Assembly: GCA_012032065.1 (NCBI GenBank)
Contig: JAAURV010000124.1
Location: forward strand, 1 to 8,381
Direction of reading: 5' to 3'
DNA length: 8,381 bases
DNA from: Hyphomicrobiales bacterium
GTDB taxonomy: Bacteria; Pseudomonadota; Alphaproteobacteria; Rhizobiales; Aestuariivirgaceae
In this document: piece by piece, positions 6,595-8,381 of the stretch
Layout of the letters: each line of letters starts with the position of its first letter
Numbering within the stretch: the stretch's first letter is position 1
Translations under genes and position numbers: made by a program
The notes under the pieces: generated by a model
What the model saw: only the letters and a program-made list of their open reading frames with translations
What the model was told of the DNA's origin: nothing
Databases searched by the model: none

Positions 6595-7728
6595 TTGGCC
6601 TTCAAGGCTGGTTCATCGTGGTCGGGGAGCCAGAGGGAGTCGGGGATTTTCCGCCCGGTTTGTGTGTTGTGTATGGGTTTGGTCAGTTGTGACGCCGGAC
6701 ATCGTCATCCGTTGAAAAATCGATTCAAAAAATTTCTGGCCGCGACGACAGTCATGGCCGGGCTGGCAGCAGGGTTCTGGGCGGGTCTTGGCGATCAATC
6801 GATCGCCGGAGGCGAAACGCGCACGATTTCGCTTTACCACATCCACACCAAGGAACATCTGAACGTCACCTACATGGAGAATGGCCGTTACGTGCCGTCG
6901 GCCATGAAGAAGATCAACTGGTTCATGCGCGATTGGCGCGCCAAGAAATCGGTCCGTATGGACCCCAAGACCATCGATCTCATCTGGGAATTGCACGCCG
7001 ACCTCGGCTCGAAGAAGCCGATCCACGTTGTCTGCGGGCTGCGCACGAAAAAGACCAACTCCTTCCTGAAGCGCGTGGGCCGCGGCGTGGCCAGGAAGAG
7101 CCAGCACGTGCTCGGCAAAGCCATCGACATCTATTTCCCGGACGTCTCGACCAAGAAAATGCGCAACAGCGCGCTCGTGCGCAAAGTCGGCGGCGTCGGC
7201 TACTATAGCAGATCGGCCGGTCCGACAGGCTTCCTGCACGTCGACTCCGGCAAGGTCCGCCATTGGGGTCCACGCATCAGCCAGCGCGAAATGGCCGGCA
7301 TCTTCAAGCAGTACAAGAAGACCATCGGCGCGCGTTACGGCAAGGGTTTCAAGAATCCGAAGATCGAGACGCCGCAGCCGGAAGTCTTGGTTGCCAAGGC
7401 AGAGAAGCCGCCCGAGATCGCCTACGAGGGCGCCGATGAGGATATGGCCGAACTGACCGAAGCCGCAAGCCAGACTCCCGCTGCAAGGCCGGAGAGCCCC
7501 GCCCCGCTCATGCTGCCGGCGGGTGAAGTCAATGGCGCCGAAACGTCGGAGAAGATTGCCGCGTTCGTCCCGAAGCCGAGGCAGAAACCGCTCGAGGTTC
7601 TGGCGCTCGCCGCCGCGACCATGCATATCGAACCGGCATCCGCCCGCCTGACAAGCAGAACTTCTCGAAGAAGAAAATCTCGCCCGTCAGCGACAGCCTC
7701 GGCGCCGTGGAAGCCGCGGACGCGATGA
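6595..7728 (+). CDS. DUF882 / peptidase M15-like (MepK/YcbK-type) exported protein, frameshifted in its tail
   Basis: The DUF882 domain (about residues 74-240 from TTG 6595) carries the zinc-site pattern of M15/LAS peptidases: SQHxxxxxxD (His171, Asp178) and LHVD (His215), with an upstream GLR (Arg150). E. coli MepK of this family is a periplasmic murein endopeptidase that also cuts 3-3 cross-links. The start is uncertain. TTG 6595 has AGGG 5 bases upstream and gives a lipobox-like LVSC at residues 29-32. ATG 6673 has no clear ribosome site. TTG 6712 would begin KNRFKKFLAATTVMAGLAAG, a good Sec signal peptide. After the domain comes a Pro/Ala/Glu-rich tail. From about residue 350 the frame turns into an Arg/Ser/Thr-rich run ending at TGA 7726-7728, while natural-looking sequence continues one base back. 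Confidence 0.85.
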   Translation: MAFKAGSSWSGSQRESGIFRPVCVLCMGLVSCDAGHRHPLKNRFKKFLAATTVMAGLAAGFWAGLGDQSIAGGETRTISLYHIHTKEHLNVTYMENGRYVPSAMKKINWFMRDWRAKKSVRMDPKTIDLIWELHADLGSKKPIHVVCGLRTKKTNSFLKRVGRGVARKSQHVLGKAIDIYFPDVSTKKMRNSALVRKVGGVGYYSRSAGPTGFLHVDSGKVRHWGPRISQREMAGIFKQYKKTIGARYGKGFKNPKIETPQPEVLVAKAEKPPEIAYEGADEDMAELTEAASQTPAARPESPAPLMLPAGEVNGAETSEKIAAFVPKPRQKPLEVLALAAATMHIEPASARLTSRTSRRRKSRPSATASAPWKPRTR

Positions 7729-8102
7729 TCGAAGAGACAGGCGCCGATCCCGTCTCGAATGCCAGCGCAAAGACCAGCTTCGCCGCCTCGATCAAGGACG
7801 GCACGGCAGATGACACGCCGCTGCTGAAGCCGCTCACCGCCTCGCTCTACGACGCAGGCATCGAGTGGGGCGATCTGTTCAGCGCCGACCAGGCCATCCG
7901 CCAGGACGGCAAGCCGCAGACCTTTTCCGAAGAAGAAATGCCGGTGGTGCCGCAAGCCGCAAAGCTGAAATCCAAAGCCACCCAGGAGACCGCTCCCGGG
8001 AAAGGCGACCTGCTCGTCGTCAACCGCGACGGCAAAGGCGGCCTGCCCGCCTCGCTCTCGATCGTTTTGCAAGGCCGCAAGAAACTCGGCCAGTTGAACT
8101 GA
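7641..8102 (+). CDS. C-terminal tail of the DUF882 protein, displaced by a frameshift
   Basis: From about 7641 the frame one base back from the DUF882 frame reads a coherent charged, Ala-rich tail of about 150 residues beginning PPDKQNFSKKKISP after a few junction residues and ending KKLGQLN at the TGA 8100-8102. It has no ribosome site; its first possible start codon is a GTG at 7707 and it has no recognisable domain, so it is not an independent gene. Joined to the upstream part, the protein would be about 500 residues, with the peptidase domain near the N-terminus and a long low-complexity tail. One missing base between about 7600 and 7650 explains the break. The function of the tail is unknown. 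Confidence 0.75.
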   Translation, partial: RPPDKQNFSKKKISPVSDSLGAVEAADAMIEETGADPVSNASAKTSFAASIKDGTADDTPLLKPLTASLYDAGIEWGDLFSADQAIRQDGKPQTFSEEEMPVVPQAAKLKSKATQETAPGKGDLLVVNRDGKGGLPASLSIVLQGRKKLGQLN

Positions 8103-8109
8103 CGCACAT

Positions 8110-8136
8110 CACCCCTGCCGCGCGAGCGCTGGGGTG
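8110..8136 (+). terminator. GC-rich hairpin after the DUF882 gene
   Basis: CACCCC (8110-8115) pairs with GGGGTG (8131-8136), and the inner part pairs GC..GC with GC..GC around a GCGA tetraloop (8122-8125) with one bulge. It begins 7 bases after the stop codon, the right place for a terminator or a 3' stabilising structure. No run of T follows, so intrinsic termination is not assured. Confidence 0.35.
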
Positions 8137-8167
8137 TTGAGAGCAAAACCCGAAGCCCCCCGGCATC

Positions 8168-8186
8168 GCCCACAATTATTGCGGGC
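8168..8186. repeat. Short dyad, possible operator
   Basis: GCCCACAATTATTGCGGGC is symmetric about 8177 with a single mismatched pair (A8172/C8182). AT-rich centre and GC flanks give it an operator-like look, but no known regulator consensus fits, and the hairpin loop would be very small. Confidence 0.25.
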
Positions 8187-8234
8187 GGACTGGCGTCGAA
8201 ACCGCCTGATCCGCCACCCCCTCCATCACGGCGC

Positions 8235-8322
8235 CATCCCCGCTTTCGCGTGTGCGAAGAAGCTGGCGTTTCGAATACGCCAGCGCACGCCTATAGCGGT
8301 CTCCTGAGCTTTCGCGGGGATG
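8235..8322. repeat. Palindromic intergenic element with inner hairpin (REP-like)
   Basis: CATCCCCGC (8235-8243) is the exact reverse complement of GCGGGGATG (8314-8322), with two more pairs outside after one mismatch. Inside, GCTGGCGT (8262-8269) pairs perfectly with ACGCCAGC (8277-8284) around TTCGAAT, and GTGC (8252-8255) pairs with GCAC (8285-8288). The arms, CCCCGCTTTCGCG and CTTTCGCGGGGATGACG, resemble a palindromic intergenic repeat I recall as common in alphaproteobacterial genomes. Assignment to that family is from memory. Confidence 0.5.
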
Positions 8323-8354
8323 ACGAACATGGACGGCTCGGGCGAAAATAATTC

Positions 8355-8381
8355 CTTGACACGCGTCAATTTTGTTCTATT
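8355..8381 (+). promoter_or_regulatory. Promoter cut by the window edge, overlapping an FNR-type inverted repeat
   Basis: CTTGAC (8355-8360) matches the alphaproteobacterial -35 consensus; after 16 bases CTATT (8377-8381) could be the start of a CTATAT-like -10 truncated by the end of the window. The -35 lies within TTGACACGCGTCAA (8356-8369), a TTGAC-N4-GTCAA inverted repeat that fits the relaxed FixK/FNR/NnrR pattern. If both readings hold, a bound regulator would block the promoter; if the box is instead an activator site at -41.5, the start point would lie beyond the window. The gene it serves is not in the window. Confidence 0.4.

Noticed and set aside
6790..6807. GGCGATC-N4-GATCGCC inverted repeat
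   Set aside because: It lies inside the DUF882 coding region just after the signal-peptide segment and is short enough to be coincidental.

Overview
The window looks like chromosomal DNA of a GC-rich alphaproteobacterium, most likely of the order Hyphomicrobiales (Rhizobiales). This rests on strong third-position G/C use, a TacA-like NtrC-family regulator, the L,D-transpeptidase / DUF882 peptidase pair, and FNR/FixK-like and CtrA-like sites. The assignment is inference; there is no rRNA or other marker gene here.

Layout. Bases 1-233 hold no convincing gene but contain a roughly 100-base branched palindrome (71-169). A ceramidase-family membrane hydrolase follows on the + strand (270-926, possibly from a TTG at 234). 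It converges on, and overlaps by 26 bases, a minus-strand heavy-metal P1B-type ATPase (901-2700) carrying the TPC metal-site motif of the Ni/Co/Fe group. The ATPase promoter region contains a perfect TTGAT-N4-ATCAA site (2752-2765), the classic FNR/Anr/FixK box. Divergent from it is an NtrC-family (sigma-54-dependent) response regulator resembling Caulobacter TacA (2929-4419). Downstream and co-directional are two envelope genes: a YcbB/LdtD-type L,D-transpeptidase (signal peptide at 4512, body to 6483) and a DUF882 / peptidase M15-like protein (6595 to about 8102). The right end (8103-8381) is non-coding, with a post-stop hairpin, a small dyad, a large palindromic element and a promoter cut by the window edge whose -35 lies inside a second FNR-type inverted repeat.

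How the genes fit together. The L,D-transpeptidase would form 3-3 peptidoglycan cross-links in the periplasm, and the MepK-like DUF882 protein could cut such cross-links, so the pair may balance one linkage. A perfect TTAA-N7-TTAA (CtrA-type) site lies between them, and the upstream regulator belongs to a family tied to cell-cycle and polar development in Caulobacter. The ATPase and ceramidase form a separate pair of convergent units.

The main oddity is that both envelope genes are broken by a reading-frame shift. In the transpeptidase the signal peptide is in a different frame from the enzyme; in the DUF882 gene the frame changes inside the C-terminal tail. Two such breaks in neighbouring genes point first to small indel errors in the assembly, second to real mutation. 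I found no mobile element, CRISPR array, tRNA or rRNA, and no clearly new defence or biosynthetic system.
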